The notes: generated by a model not told the origin, from the letters alone. Positions 37,480 to 45,875 are shown, numbered from the stretch's first letter. The stretch: DNA of 64,000 bases from Paludibacterium sp. B53371 (GCF_018802765.1 NZ_CP069163.1:682001-746000); one strand, 5' to 3'. Translations and numbers: made by a program.

Positions 37480-38334
37480 CTATTCGAACAGGCCGACAAT
37501 GCCTTCCAGTCCGCAGGCGTTCAAGGCGACATCGGCCTGAGCCCGTACCACCGGTTTGGCATGAAAGGCAACGCCGATGCCGGCCTCGGCCAGCATCATC
37601 AGATCATTGGCGCCATCGCCGACGGCCAGTACCTGATGGGCCTGCAAGCCAAGGCGCTCGCGCATGGCAACCAGCAGGTCCCGTTTGGCACGGGCATCGA
37701 CAATCGTGCCGGTCAGCCTGCCGCTGAGCTTGCCATCGACGATTTCCAGCTGATTGGCAAAGGTATAGTCCAGCCCCAAACGCTGCTGCAGACGGTCGGT
37801 AAAGTAGGTAAAACCACCGGAAACCAGCATGAAACGCACGCCGTCGCGCTTGCAGGCGGCAATCAGGGTTTCTGCGCCGGGTGTCAACTTCAGGCGCGTC
37901 TGATAAACCTGCTCCAGAGCGGAGGCATCCAGCCCGGCCAGCAAGGCCACCCGTTCGTTCAGTGAGGCGGAGAAATCCAGTTCGCCACGCATGGAGCGCT
38001 CGGTGATGGCCGCCACTTGTGCCTTGAGGCCACACATGTCGGCAATTTCATCAATGCACTCGATGGTGATGAGCGTCGAATCCATGTCGGACACGATCAG
38101 CCCCAGATCCGCAAAGCGCATGCCGGACGGCAGCCAGGCGGCATCCCAGCCCTGCGTTTCGCACCAGGCCAGCACCGCCTGGCGCCGGGCTGGATCGGCC
38201 TGCAACAACCGCGCCCGCCCGGGCGCCGTGCGCTGTACGGAAGCGGTGCCGCTCAGCGTGGCCAGGTGCGTCAGCCCCGGCTCGTCCAGCGCCGCCGGAG
38301 ATTGAATCACCAGTGTCAAAGTGTCAGCAGTCAT
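37480..38334 (-). CDS. serB: Phosphoserine phosphatase
   Basis: SerB hydrolyses phosphoserine to serine, the last step of serine biosynthesis. The 284-residue protein has an N-terminal ACT-like region (about 1-70) and a HAD phosphatase domain with the nucleophile motif D83-x-D85-S-T (VSDMDSTLI), motif II LVSGGFTYF and motif III/IV AVGDGANDLMML. The ATG at 38334 is followed by the expected strand-rich N-terminus. It is a single gene separated by 69 bases from the PilZ-like gene and by 74 bases from queE. Confidence 0.96.
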   Translation of the reverse strand: MTADTLTLVIQSPAALDEPGLTHLATLSGTASVQRTAPGRARLLQADPARRQAVLAWCETQGWDAAWLPSGMRFADLGLIVSDMDSTLITIECIDEIADMCGLKAQVAAITERSMRGELDFSASLNERVALLAGLDASALEQVYQTRLKLTPGAETLIAACKRDGVRFMLVSGGFTYFTDRLQQRLGLDYTFANQLEIVDGKLSGRLTGTIVDARAKRDLLVAMRERLGLQAHQVLAVGDGANDLMMLAEAGIGVAFHAKPVVRAQADVALNACGLEGIVGLFE

Positions 38335-38408
38335 CGCGAGGCTTATCGGAATTGTTCTTTGTTAACCGATGATTATTGCATAGCCTGTTGGGGTGGCGGC
38401 GAGAAAAA

Positions 38409-39038
38409 TCACCGAATCCGGGTCAGTTTGTGGGTCTGCAGTGACAGCCGCCAGCGCGGATGCGCCAGGCAATAGTCGATGGCGGCCTGCAGGTTGGCGG
38501 CAGCCTCCGGCCCATCCATCGGTTGCAGGTACCAGAACTGGAAGTCGAGCTGCTCGAATTCAGTCGGCATGGCCGCGGGCTGCGGGAAGACCAGTTTCAG
38601 CTCGCTGCCGCTCGTCTGCTTCAACGGGGCTCCCGCCTTGGGGCTGACACAGATCCAGTCGATGCCGGCGGGGGCAGCAACCGTGCCATTGGTTTCAACG
38701 GCGATTTCGAAACCCTGTGCATGCAGGGCGTCGATCAGTGCGGTATCGAGCTGCAGCAGCGGTTCGCCGCCGGTACAGACCACATAGGGACGACCCTGTC
38801 CGTGGTCGGGCCAGGTGGCTGCAATGCGTTCGGCCAGCGCCCCGGCCGTGGCAAACTTGCCGCCATCCGGCCCGGTGCCGACAAAGTCAGTATCACAGAA
38901 CTGGCAGATGGCCTGGCTGCGATGCCGTTCCTTGCCACTCCAGAGGTTGCAGCCGGAGAAGCGGCAGAACACGGCCGGACGACCTGCCTGTCCTCCTTCG
39001 CCCTGCAGGGTGTAGAAGATTTCCTTCACGGTATACAT
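38409..39038 (-). CDS. queE: 7-carboxy-7-deazaguanine synthase
   Basis: QueE is a radical-SAM enzyme that converts 6-carboxytetrahydropterin to 7-carboxy-7-deazaguanine in queuosine biosynthesis. The cluster cysteines are C30, C45 and C48, giving the C-x14-C-x2-C arrangement of the proteobacterial QueE subgroup instead of the classical CxxxCxxC. The SAM-binding CTGGEPLLQ motif and the VETNGT segment are intact. 209 residues. The ATG at 39038 lies 8 bases from AAGGA; an ATG three codons earlier is too close. It starts just before the queD stop, so it is the last gene of queC-queD-queE. Confidence 0.95.
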   Translation of the reverse strand: MYTVKEIFYTLQGEGGQAGRPAVFCRFSGCNLWSGKERHRSQAICQFCDTDFVGTGPDGGKFATAGALAERIAATWPDHGQGRPYVVCTGGEPLLQLDTALIDALHAQGFEIAVETNGTVAAPAGIDWICVSPKAGAPLKQTSGSELKLVFPQPAAMPTEFEQLDFQFWYLQPMDGPEAAANLQAAIDYCLAHPRWRLSLQTHKLTRIR

Positions 39039-39049
39039 GCCAGTCATCC

Positions 39050-40072
39050 TTACAGCAGCGGCCAGCGCATGTCGTGATGGAAGGTGAGCGAGACCCCGCG
39101 TTCGGCCGTATCGTACAGATCGATACGCGCCAGCTCCGGCACCAGCGGGGCCAGGTGGACATGCACCCACTCGGCGACCGAGGCGCTCTTGCCGTTGCGG
39201 ATGCCCGACAGGCGGTCCAGCGGGTTGTGGTCGAGCTGGCGGTAAACCGGCTTGAAGCGGTCCTTGACGTCACCGAAGTCCAGCACCCATCCCATGGTAC
39301 GGTCCAGGTCGCCGGTCAGCATCAGCCGGATCAGGTAGCTGTGGCCGGTATAGCTGCCGTCGCCGTTGAAGGGCACGGCACTTTCGAAGCGCTGCTCCTT
39401 CCAGATATTGAAGCGGTGACCATCATACTGACTGCCGGCGCTGTGGGTTTCGCGCACTTCGACCCAGGCCAGGCCCGGCAGCGTGTCACGCAGGCGCTCG
39501 AACAGCCATTTGGCCAGGACTTCGCTGGTCGGGTTGTCCAGTCCCTCGATCTCGTTCAGGTAGTGATGCTGCAGGCGGGCGTACAAAGGTTGCCAGGCGG
39601 CTTCCATGCCGGCGTGGTCGCAGGTTCGGGCATCGGCAAACAGGCGGACGCCGAATTGATGGCCGTGCAGGCGGCCACATTTGTGGCCAGCCGGGACCTG
39701 GGGCAACTGGTGTGCCGCTTCGAAGGCGACGTTCAGACTGAGCAGGGCCTGGCCATTATCGACCAGGGCACCGCAGCGGGCCGAGCTCTGCAGCGCCAGC
39801 GTAACCGGGCTGGAAATGCTGTCGGCCAGATACTGGGCGATACCCAGATCGTCCGGTGCCGCAAGGGTCTCGTTGATCTGGGCGTAGTTGAGCGGGGCGA
39901 CGGCATTGGCCAGTGCCGCTTCCAGCGTGGCCTGATCGGTATGGGTGGCATCGGCGCGCGCCAGGGCGCGGAAGCTGTGGCCATGCGGATTGGTCAGGCG
40001 CGGGTCGCTGGCACCGGGGATGCGGCGTGCGGCCTCGAAGCCGGTGGCTGCAAGCAGGAATGTGGTATGCAT
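39050..40072 (-). CDS. queD: 6-carboxytetrahydropterin synthase, three tandem T-fold domains
   Basis: QueD converts 7,8-dihydroneopterin triphosphate to 6-carboxytetrahydropterin. The usual enzyme is about 120-140 residues; this one has 340. I read three consecutive PTPS-like domains. Domain 1 (about 1-110) keeps H30-G-H32 but has R16 where the first zinc histidine should be. Domain 2 (about 111-222) has the complete zinc triad H121, H136, H138, the catalytic C132, the LNEIEGLDNPTSE motif and E208-T-H. Domain 3 (about 223-340) has T242-G-H244 and lacks the first histidine and cysteine, but has the DFGDVK and LDHNPLD motifs. Domain 2 is probably the catalytic unit. The gene sits one base after queC. 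Confidence 0.9.
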   Translation of the reverse strand: MHTTFLLAATGFEAARRIPGASDPRLTNPHGHSFRALARADATHTDQATLEAALANAVAPLNYAQINETLAAPDDLGIAQYLADSISSPVTLALQSSARCGALVDNGQALLSLNVAFEAAHQLPQVPAGHKCGRLHGHQFGVRLFADARTCDHAGMEAAWQPLYARLQHHYLNEIEGLDNPTSEVLAKWLFERLRDTLPGLAWVEVRETHSAGSQYDGHRFNIWKEQRFESAVPFNGDGSYTGHSYLIRLMLTGDLDRTMGWVLDFGDVKDRFKPVYRQLDHNPLDRLSGIRNGKSASVAEWVHVHLAPLVPELARIDLYDTAERGVSLTFHHDMRWPLL

Positions 40073-40073
40073 A

Positions 40074-40766
40074 TCAGTGCTGTCCCGTGCGTTCGACCAG
40101 CGGGTCGGCGATGCCGGCTTCGGCAAAGCCGCGGGCACGCAGGCGGCAGGCGTCGCAGACGCCGCAGGGCGGTACGCTGCCGTTGTAGCAGGTATGGCTC
40201 CAGGCCATGGCTTCCATGGCACCGACTTCCTGCGCCAGATGCACGGTTTCAGCCTTGGTCAGGTACATCAGCGGGGCATGCAGGCTCAACGGGGCATCCA
40301 TGCCGAGGCGAATCGCCAGTTCCAGCGCCTTGAGCGTGTTCTCGCGACAGTCCGGATAGCCGGAGTAGTCGGTCTGAGCCACGCCGGTCACGATGTGCTG
40401 CATGCCGCGGGTATAGGCCAGGGCGGCGGCAAAGGTCAGGAAGATCAGATTGCGACCCGGCACGAAGGTGTTGGGCAGCGCAGCCTGCTGCGGCGCGTCG
40501 TCCGTTTGCGGCACGATGCTGTCATCGGTCAGGGCATTGCCGCCGATGGCGCCGAAGGTGTCGATCGGCAGGACGAACTGCTCGACGCCGGCCATGCCCG
40601 CAATCTTGCGGGCACAGTCCAGTTCGATGCGATGACGCTGGCCATAGTCGAAGGTGACGGCAGCGACGTTGTCCTGGCCGAAACGGCGAATGGCCCAAAA
40701 CAGGCAGGTGGTGGAGTCCTGGCCGCCGGAAAGGACGACCAGTGCTTTTTCATTGTTTGGTTTCAT
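40074..40766 (-). CDS. queC: 7-cyano-7-deazaguanine synthase
   Basis: QueC makes preQ0 from 7-carboxy-7-deazaguanine and ammonia with ATP. The 230-residue protein has the PP-loop S13-G-G-Q-D-S18 at the N-terminus, the TDYSGYPDCR motif, and the C-terminal zinc-binding C-x8-C-x2-C-x2-C cysteines (TCYNGSVPPCGVCDAC). The ATG at 40766 gives the standard start MKPNNEKALVVLSGG. It is the first gene of queC-queD-queE; no preQ1 riboswitch signature was seen in the 237 bases upstream, only a GC hairpin. Confidence 0.96.
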   Translation of the reverse strand: MKPNNEKALVVLSGGQDSTTCLFWAIRRFGQDNVAAVTFDYGQRHRIELDCARKIAGMAGVEQFVLPIDTFGAIGGNALTDDSIVPQTDDAPQQAALPNTFVPGRNLIFLTFAAALAYTRGMQHIVTGVAQTDYSGYPDCRENTLKALELAIRLGMDAPLSLHAPLMYLTKAETVHLAQEVGAMEAMAWSHTCYNGSVPPCGVCDACRLRARGFAEAGIADPLVERTGQH

Positions 40767-41003
40767 GCTGGTTCCATCGATAAACAGTCGAGGTCGCGGC
40801 ACACGGGATCGGTCTCACCCGGCGCGGCATTCGGACGCGCCGTTGCGCGCCCACAGGGCCCCGCAGGGGCCTCAGGCAACCGCGTATTGTAGCTGTTTTC
40901 GCATGAAGCGACCAGAAACGGGCGGCAGGAAGCGTCTGATGCCCGCACTGGAGGGCAAACATGCTACTTGCATCATGCCGACGGCTGCCCGTACCCTCTA
41001 TTT

Positions 41004-41930
41004 ATGGATCAACCTCACATTTGTTTCATCCTGCACGGACGCCGCAGTCCGGCACATCTGCCCGATCGCTTGCTGCGCCAGTTCTCGCGCCACTTCGTGG
41101 TGCACATCCACATCACGACCTCCGGCCTGCGCGCCGAAGAAGTGGCTTGCCTGGCGGTGACGCAAGGGTGCCATTATGTGGTGGCGGTGGGGGGCGACGG
41201 GACGGTGCACGAGATGGTCAATGGTGTCATGCGTGCACCGGAGGCGCTGCGGCAGCAGGTGACACTGGCCATTCTGCCTTTCGGTACCGGCAACGATTTT
41301 GCCCGTTCGCTGGGCATGAATGCCTCCGTCTCGCGTCTGTATCGGCTGATCCGCCGTGACAGCACGCGCCGCCTGGATCTCGGGCGCATCGTGATGCCGA
41401 CCGGCGAGGCGGGCAGTCGCTACTTTGCCAATATTGCCTCGCTGGGCATCAGTTCTGCCGTGGTAGATCGCGTCGCCCGTTTTCCGCGCTGGCTGCCGGC
41501 CGGGCTCGCCTATGGACTGGGCACCATGCTGGCGCTGCTGACCTGGCGCCCGGCACGCATGCGGCTGGTACTGGCGGATGGTTCGGTGCATGAAGAGGCC
41601 ATGATCAACCTGTGTCTGGCCAATGGCCGCTATTTCGGTGGCGGGCTGGGCGTGGCGCCGACCGCACAACTGGATGATGGCGTGCTGGAGATCGTCATGA
41701 TCCGCAATGCCTCGGTGGCGGCCTTCCTGCGCTTCATGCCGGTGCTGCACAAGGCTCAGCGGATCGATGATCCCCGGGTGTGTTATCTGCAAAGCAGCCG
41801 GGTCGAGGTGCGTACCGATCCGCCTGGTTGTCCGCTGGAGGCCGATGGGGAAAAAATCGGTCGCGAGCCGGTGACCATTGACCTGCTGCCCGGCGCCTTG
41901 TGCTGGGTGGTGCACGACCGTCCGCGCTGA
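41004..41930 (+). CDS. Diacylglycerol kinase-family lipid kinase
   Basis: A 308-residue protein of the DAGK catalytic-domain family (YegS/BmrU/DgkB-like), which phosphorylates a lipid alcohol. The nucleotide-binding G63-G-D-G-T67 motif is intact, followed by LPFGTGNDFARSLG, another diagnostic family motif, and ADGEKI near the C-terminus. The lipid substrate is not clear. The ATG at 41004 is chosen because it gives the normal family N-terminus; no Shine-Dalgarno precedes it (CCCGTACCCTCTATTT), so initiation may be weak or leaderless. Its stop is directly adjacent to the stop of the convergent gene (41930/41931). Confidence 0.88.
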   Translation: MDQPHICFILHGRRSPAHLPDRLLRQFSRHFVVHIHITTSGLRAEEVACLAVTQGCHYVVAVGGDGTVHEMVNGVMRAPEALRQQVTLAILPFGTGNDFARSLGMNASVSRLYRLIRRDSTRRLDLGRIVMPTGEAGSRYFANIASLGISSAVVDRVARFPRWLPAGLAYGLGTMLALLTWRPARMRLVLADGSVHEEAMINLCLANGRYFGGGLGVAPTAQLDDGVLEIVMIRNASVAAFLRFMPVLHKAQRIDDPRVCYLQSSRVEVRTDPPGCPLEADGEKIGREPVTIDLLPGALCWVVHDRPR

Positions 41931-42698
41931 TCAGTCGGCTTTTTGTGCACTGGACAGGGTCAATTGCAACAGCCGCTGCTGTTGCGCCAGAAAACCCTGC
42001 TGACGCAGTTTTTCCAGTGTCAGGGCATAGCGGCTGACCAGCTTGCGATCGCTGCCGGGCGAAAAGGCGATACCCAGTGGCGAGGCCAGCTCGGGCAGCG
42101 GCAGTGCCTGCCTCAGCATCTGGGGGTTGAGTCCATTGCTGCGTGCCAGATGAATCAGCACATCACTATTGTTGGCGGGTAGCAGGTCCAGCCGGCCGGC
42201 CAGCAGTTTGCGCAGATTCAGCAAATCATCGCTGCCATATTGCAGTTCGCTGCCCTCCTGAAATCCCCTGAGCAGCAGATAACGGGTCTTGAAGTCATCC
42301 CGCAACACGCCGATCTGCCGATGGCGTGCATCGTCCAGCGTTTTCAGTTGCAGATCGCGACGGCTTTTCAATTGCCACAGGGCCACGTTATTGCTGGCGA
42401 TCGCGCCGACCCAGGCAAAATTGCCGGCGTGGGCATCGATCTCGCTGAGCGAAAACAACAAGACCCCCGGTGTTTGTCTGGCCAATTGATAGCTGCGAGC
42501 CCACGGCAGGAAATGGAACACCAGTTTGTCGCCGTTCTGGCGAGCCAGCTCTTTCGCCACATCGACGGCATAGCCGCCAGGCAGCCCCAGGCGCGCGGAC
42601 TGGAACGGCGGCGATTCCGTAGTGTAGGCGTCGATGGTTTGACCGTAACAGGCCGTGAACCAGCTCGCCAGCAGTAAACCGTGCCAGAAAGAGCGCAT
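41931..42698 (-). CDS. Periplasmic amino-acid-binding-like protein (SBP_bac_3 family)
   Basis: A 255-residue exported protein with a signal peptide (MRSFWHGLLLASWFTACYGQ), followed by an extracellular solute-binding family 3 fold: the N-terminal lobe TIDAYTTESPPFQS ... GGYAVDVAKELARQNG, the LPWARSYQLARQTPGVLLFS segment and the hinge-crossing strands. No ABC permease or ATPase is adjacent, so it may be a stand-alone sensor or an orphan binding protein. The paired-aromatic WARSY motif is typical of the stand-alone periplasmic proteins of this type in betaproteobacteria. Confidence 0.83.
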   Translation of the reverse strand: MRSFWHGLLLASWFTACYGQTIDAYTTESPPFQSARLGLPGGYAVDVAKELARQNGDKLVFHFLPWARSYQLARQTPGVLLFSLSEIDAHAGNFAWVGAIASNNVALWQLKSRRDLQLKTLDDARHRQIGVLRDDFKTRYLLLRGFQEGSELQYGSDDLLNLRKLLAGRLDLLPANNSDVLIHLARSNGLNPQMLRQALPLPELASPLGIAFSPGSDRKLVSRYALTLEKLRQQGFLAQQQRLLQLTLSSAQKAD

Positions 42699-42776
42699 CA
42701 GCAGGGAGACCTTCCGAATAGGAGGTGGCTGGTGTTTCCAGTCTAGCGCGAGTTATCGTCGATGCCGAAAAAGTCT

Positions 42777-43784
42777 TCAGGCGACCTGCAGGACCTGCGT
42801 GGTCAGTGTTTGTGGCATCTGCGAGCAGTGAAACGCGGCCATATCGAGCAGTTCGCGCGCCAGCAAATCGCCAGCCTTGTCCTGATCGTAGCTGCCAGAG
42901 GCCAGTAGTGCGCCACCAAACACCTTGCGCAAGCCGGTGCGCAGCGCATCGGGCACCTGGTGGCCATAGCGCCACTCCGGTTCGACCAGACGCAGATAGG
43001 CCAGGCCACGTGCCTGGGCGGCCGCTGCCAGCTGCAGAATCGCATCACTCATGTCGATGCTTTCCAGTCCCCTGAATACGCCGACAGGAGACAGTGCCAG
43101 ACCCAGCCGGGCTGCCGGGCACACCTGCAGTACCGCATCCATGACCTCCAGCACCAGGCGCACACGGTTTTCCACGCTGCCGCCATACATATCCTGACGT
43201 TGATTGCTCTCGGCAGACAGGAATTGATGCAGCAGATAGCCCTGCGCAGCATCGATTTCGACCAGATCGGCACCGGCTTCGAGCGCCATGGCGGCGGCGC
43301 GGCGGAAGTCATTCGGCAAGTCGGCGATTTCGGCCAGCAGCATGGTGCGTGCCTCGCTGCACAGGGTTCTCAGGATGTGGCCCTGGCTGTTCTCGATCGA
43401 GGTGAAGCTGGCAGCCTGTCCTGCAGTCGGCGCGATCGGCGCGACGCCATTCGGCTGCAGGCTTCGGTGTGATACCCGTCCGGCATGGGTCAGTGGTAAC
43501 GCCAGCAGGCAACCCTGCTGATGTACACGCTGAATGAGGGCTTGCCAGGCTTTTTGTTGTGTCGGGTCATACAGACCTGGCATGCCACTGCGGGCATAGC
43601 CGGTCAGATTGACGGTGGCACTGCTGGCCAGCACCAGGCTGGCCGGGGCAAAGGCGGGGCCTTCGCCGTTTGGTACGCCACGCGCATCGGCGCGGAAGGC
43701 TGGGTGCCCCGAGTTGAGGGCAATGCGATTGGCTGCACGGACGGCACCAATGTGCAGGGGGGTATTCAGACTGATCGACTGCAT
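42777..43784 (-). CDS. Degenerate Old Yellow Enzyme-family paralog
   Basis: A 335-residue protein clearly homologous to the neighbouring OYE (shared THAGRVSHRSLQPNGVAPIAP, YLLHQFLSAESNQR and MYGGSVENRVRLVLEV segments), but with key positions changed. The catalytic/substrate-binding pair HxxH of the partner (H182, H185) reads D178-x-x-Q181 here (VEIDAAQGYLL). The FMN-contacting MAPLTR loop is ALNSGHPAF, and the C-terminal FMN-phosphate region ([10 protein letters not shown] in the partner) is missing or rewritten. The frame is intact with AAGGAG before the ATG at 43784, so it is not an obvious pseudogene; it may bind flavin weakly or have another role. Confidence 0.8.
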   Translation of the reverse strand: MQSISLNTPLHIGAVRAANRIALNSGHPAFRADARGVPNGEGPAFAPASLVLASSATVNLTGYARSGMPGLYDPTQQKAWQALIQRVHQQGCLLALPLTHAGRVSHRSLQPNGVAPIAPTAGQAASFTSIENSQGHILRTLCSEARTMLLAEIADLPNDFRRAAAMALEAGADLVEIDAAQGYLLHQFLSAESNQRQDMYGGSVENRVRLVLEVMDAVLQVCPAARLGLALSPVGVFRGLESIDMSDAILQLAAAAQARGLAYLRLVEPEWRYGHQVPDALRTGLRKVFGGALLASGSYDQDKAGDLLARELLDMAAFHCSQMPQTLTTQVLQVA

Positions 43785-43803
43785 GACTGACTCCTTCGGA
43801 CGG

Positions 43804-43818
43804 GATGCGTGACGCATC
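43804..43818. promoter_or_regulatory. Inverted repeat upstream of the degenerate OYE gene
   Basis: GATGCG-TGA-CGCATC, a perfect 6-bp-arm repeat, lies 20 bases before the start at 43784. A second repeat, TTGAT-N8-ATCAA (43879-43896), lies further upstream in the same 161-base gap. They suggest separate control of this gene. Confidence 0.35.
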
Positions 43819-43945
43819 ATTCAAGATGGATGTCAGTCTAGGAATTCAGGCAGTGTTGCAGGATCAGACAAATCCCAATTGATTGAAAATGATCAACAAT
43901 TGACGAGGCGGGGTAGCAGGGGCGGCGGTGCCGCCCCCTTGAGGA

Positions 43946-45040
43946 TTACAGGGTCGGGTAGTCGGTGTAGCCTGCGGCACCGCCACCGTAGAAGGTGGAA
44001 GCGTCCGGGGCATTCAGCGCCGCGCCTTGCTGCAGGCGTTCGGCCAGATCCGGATTGGCGATGTAGCTGCGGCCGAAGGCCACGGCATCCACATAACCCT
44101 TGCCGATCATGGTTTCAGCCTTGCTGCCATCATAGCCGCCGGCAGCGATGATGACCCCCGGGTATTCGGCACGGACGGCCGCGCGGAAGGCTTCGGTCAG
44201 TGCCGGACCACCGGCCCAGTCGGGCTCGGACAGATGCAGGAAGGCCAGCTTGCGCTTGGCCAGTTCCTTGACCAGGTAATGCGCCATTTCTTCCTGGCCG
44301 ACATCGGACAGACCATTGAAGATACCCAGCGGGGAGATGCGGATGCCAACCCGGTCTGCCGACCATTCGTCCACCACCGCATCGACGACTTGCAGTACCA
44401 GGCGGGCACGGTTTTCGATGCTGCCGCCATAGTCATCCGTGCGCTGGTTGGCTTGCGGCGACAGGAACTGTTGCAGCAGATAGCCGTGGGCGGCATGAAT
44501 TTCCACCAGATCGAAGCCTGCGCGGCGCGCGTTGTCGGTGGCGCGGCGATAATCTTCCAGCAGATCTTCGATTTCCGAACGTTCCATGGCGCGCGGTTCG
44601 TCGCAAGGGACGCGTGCCAGTCCGCCATCGGCCGTGCGGATATTGGTGTTACTGTCGGCACGCAGTGCCGAGGGCGCCAGCGGCGCTTCGTTGTCCGGCT
44701 GCAGCGAGCGATGCGAGATTCGCCCCGTATGCCACAGTTGCAGCGCGATCAGCCCGCCTGACTGGTGGACGGCCGCGGTGACCGGCTGCCAGGCCTGTAC
44801 CTGGGCTTCGCTGTAGATCCCCGGCGCACCGGCATAGCCTTTGGCGGTCGGGGAAATATGGGTCCCCTCGGCGATCAGCAGGCCGCCGCTGGCACGCTGG
44901 CGGTAATAGTCGACCGCCAGCGCGGTCGGCGTGTCACCCGGCTCGGTGTTGCGCAGGCGGGTCAGCGGCGCCATGACGACACGATTTTTCAGGGTGACGG
45001 CACCGACTTGCAGCGGTGTGAACAGCTTGTCAAAACTCAT
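43946..45040 (-). CDS. nemA: Old Yellow Enzyme-family ene-reductase (NemA-like)
   Basis: A flavoenzyme that reduces activated alkenes, N-ethylmaleimide and nitro compounds with NAD(P)H. The 364-residue protein has the OYE signature: MAPLTRLR (residues 23-30, FMN binding), [11 protein letters not shown], the active-site pair H182-x-x-H185 ([12 protein letters not shown]), [12 protein letters not shown] and the FMN phosphate-binding [14 protein letters not shown]. The start ATG at 45040 has GAAAGG upstream. It lies 16 bases downstream of the nitroreductase gene, so they are co-transcribed from the promoter with TetR-like operators. Substrate preference is inferred from the family. Confidence 0.93.
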   Translation of the reverse strand: MSFDKLFTPLQVGAVTLKNRVVMAPLTRLRNTEPGDTPTALAVDYYRQRASGGLLIAEGTHISPTAKGYAGAPGIYSEAQVQAWQPVTAAVHQSGGLIALQLWHTGRISHRSLQPDNEAPLAPSALRADSNTNIRTADGGLARVPCDEPRAMERSEIEDLLEDYRRATDNARRAGFDLVEIHAAHGYLLQQFLSPQANQRTDDYGGSIENRARLVLQVVDAVVDEWSADRVGIRISPLGIFNGLSDVGQEEMAHYLVKELAKRKLAFLHLSEPDWAGGPALTEAFRAAVRAEYPGVIIAAGGYDGSKAETMIGKGYVDAVAFGRSYIANPDLAERLQQGAALNAPDASTFYGGGAAGYTDYPTL

Positions 45041-45056
45041 GCCATTTCCTTTCGGA

Positions 45057-45797
45057 TTATTGATCGAAACCGAAACCCTGCTGGCGCGCCACCACGGCGG
45101 TCAGCGGGAAGTAAACCGTTTTGTAGGTCTGGGCGGTGTTGACCGACCAAGGTTGTCCATCCAGACGGCCCTGCGATTGCCAATACTGTTGCAATGTCTC
45201 GTCATAGGCGCGGATCGACGGGGCAATCACGCTGCTGTCGTAACGTTCGTGGTGGACGAAGCTGACACGCGGCAGGCGCGGCTTGACGCTGCCATCCTGC
45301 TCGACATGGCCGATCACCACCCCCGCAATGGCCAGGGTGCGCGGCGGCAGATCCAGCAATTCGATCATGGCCTGCGGATCGCGGCGAATACCGCCAATCG
45401 GCACCACGCCCAGGCCGGCCGAACGGGCCGCGGTCATCAGGTTGCCCAGCGCAATGCCGGCATCGACGGCGCCGACGGCAAAACCTTCCACGCTGTTGTG
45501 GATGGCCTGGGATTCACCCGCCAGCTCGGCGCCAACGGCGGTCTTGTGGAAGTCCATCACGACGGCGACAAAGACCGGGGCCCGGGCAATCCAAGGCTGG
45601 CCACCGGCAATGTCGGCAATTCTGGCGCGCCGTGCGGCATCCTGTACGACCACCAGCGAGACTTGCTGGCCATTGATTGATGTCGGCCCATGCCAGGCCG
45701 CGTCGAGAATGGCATCCAGCAACGCCGGATCGATGGGTTTGTCCTGATAGCTGCGCACGCTGTGGTGCTGGTGCATTTGTGCAAGTGTCGGGTTCAT
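45057..45797 (-). CDS. NfsA/flavin-reductase-type nitroreductase
   Basis: An FMN-dependent nitroreductase of 246 residues, related to NfsA and NADPH-flavin oxidoreductases. It starts with the family helix [29 protein letters not shown] followed by [13 protein letters not shown]; the FMN-binding [13 protein letters not shown] segment and the C-terminal [12 protein letters not shown] are typical. It probably reduces nitroaromatics and quinones with NAD(P)H. The ATG at 45797 follows CCGGAG. It is the first gene of an operon with nemA, under two TetR-like operators. Confidence 0.9.
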   Translation of the reverse strand: MNPTLAQMHQHHSVRSYQDKPIDPALLDAILDAAWHGPTSINGQQVSLVVVQDAARRARIADIAGGQPWIARAPVFVAVVMDFHKTAVGAELAGESQAIHNSVEGFAVGAVDAGIALGNLMTAARSAGLGVVPIGGIRRDPQAMIELLDLPPRTLAIAGVVIGHVEQDGSVKPRLPRVSFVHHERYDSSVIAPSIRAYDETLQQYWQSQGRLDGQPWSVNTAQTYKTVYFPLTAVVARQQGFGFDQ

Positions 45798-45819
45798 GCA
45801 GGCTCCGGAAGTATTTGAT

Positions 45820-45834
45820 TAGACTGGTCGTCTA
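45820..45834. promoter_or_regulatory. TetR-like operator O1 (downstream of the transcription start)
   Basis: TAGACTGGTCGTCTA: 5-bp perfect arms with a 5-base centre. It is a variant of operator O2, centred 34 bases from it (about three helical turns), and would fall near +6 to +20 of the predicted nitroreductase transcript. Confidence 0.65.
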
Positions 45835-45846
45835 GAGATGGAGGCT

Positions 45847-45875
45847 AATGTACTAGACCGGTCGTCTAGTTGCAA
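45847..45875 (-). promoter_or_regulatory. Promoter of nitroreductase-nemA with TetR-like operator O2 in the spacer
   Basis: On the minus strand, the -35 TTGCAA (45875-45870) and -10 TACATT (45852-45847) are separated by exactly 17 bases. That spacer is the perfect inverted repeat CTAGACCGGTCGTCTAG (45853-45869, 6-bp arms). Such TAGAC/GTCTA palindromes are typical of TetR-family repressors such as NemR. No TetR gene is in the window. Confidence 0.7.

Noticed and set aside
38409-39038. The radical-SAM gene as the pyruvate formate-lyase activating enzyme
   Set aside because: Cluster spacing C-x14-C-x2-C and its place in queC-queD-queE identify it as QueE, not PflA (which has CxxxCxxC).
40767-41003. 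preQ1 riboswitch upstream of queC
   Set aside because: Looked for the preQ1-I/II core in the 237-bp leader; only a GC hairpin near 40855-40872 was found, without the required loop and tail sequences.
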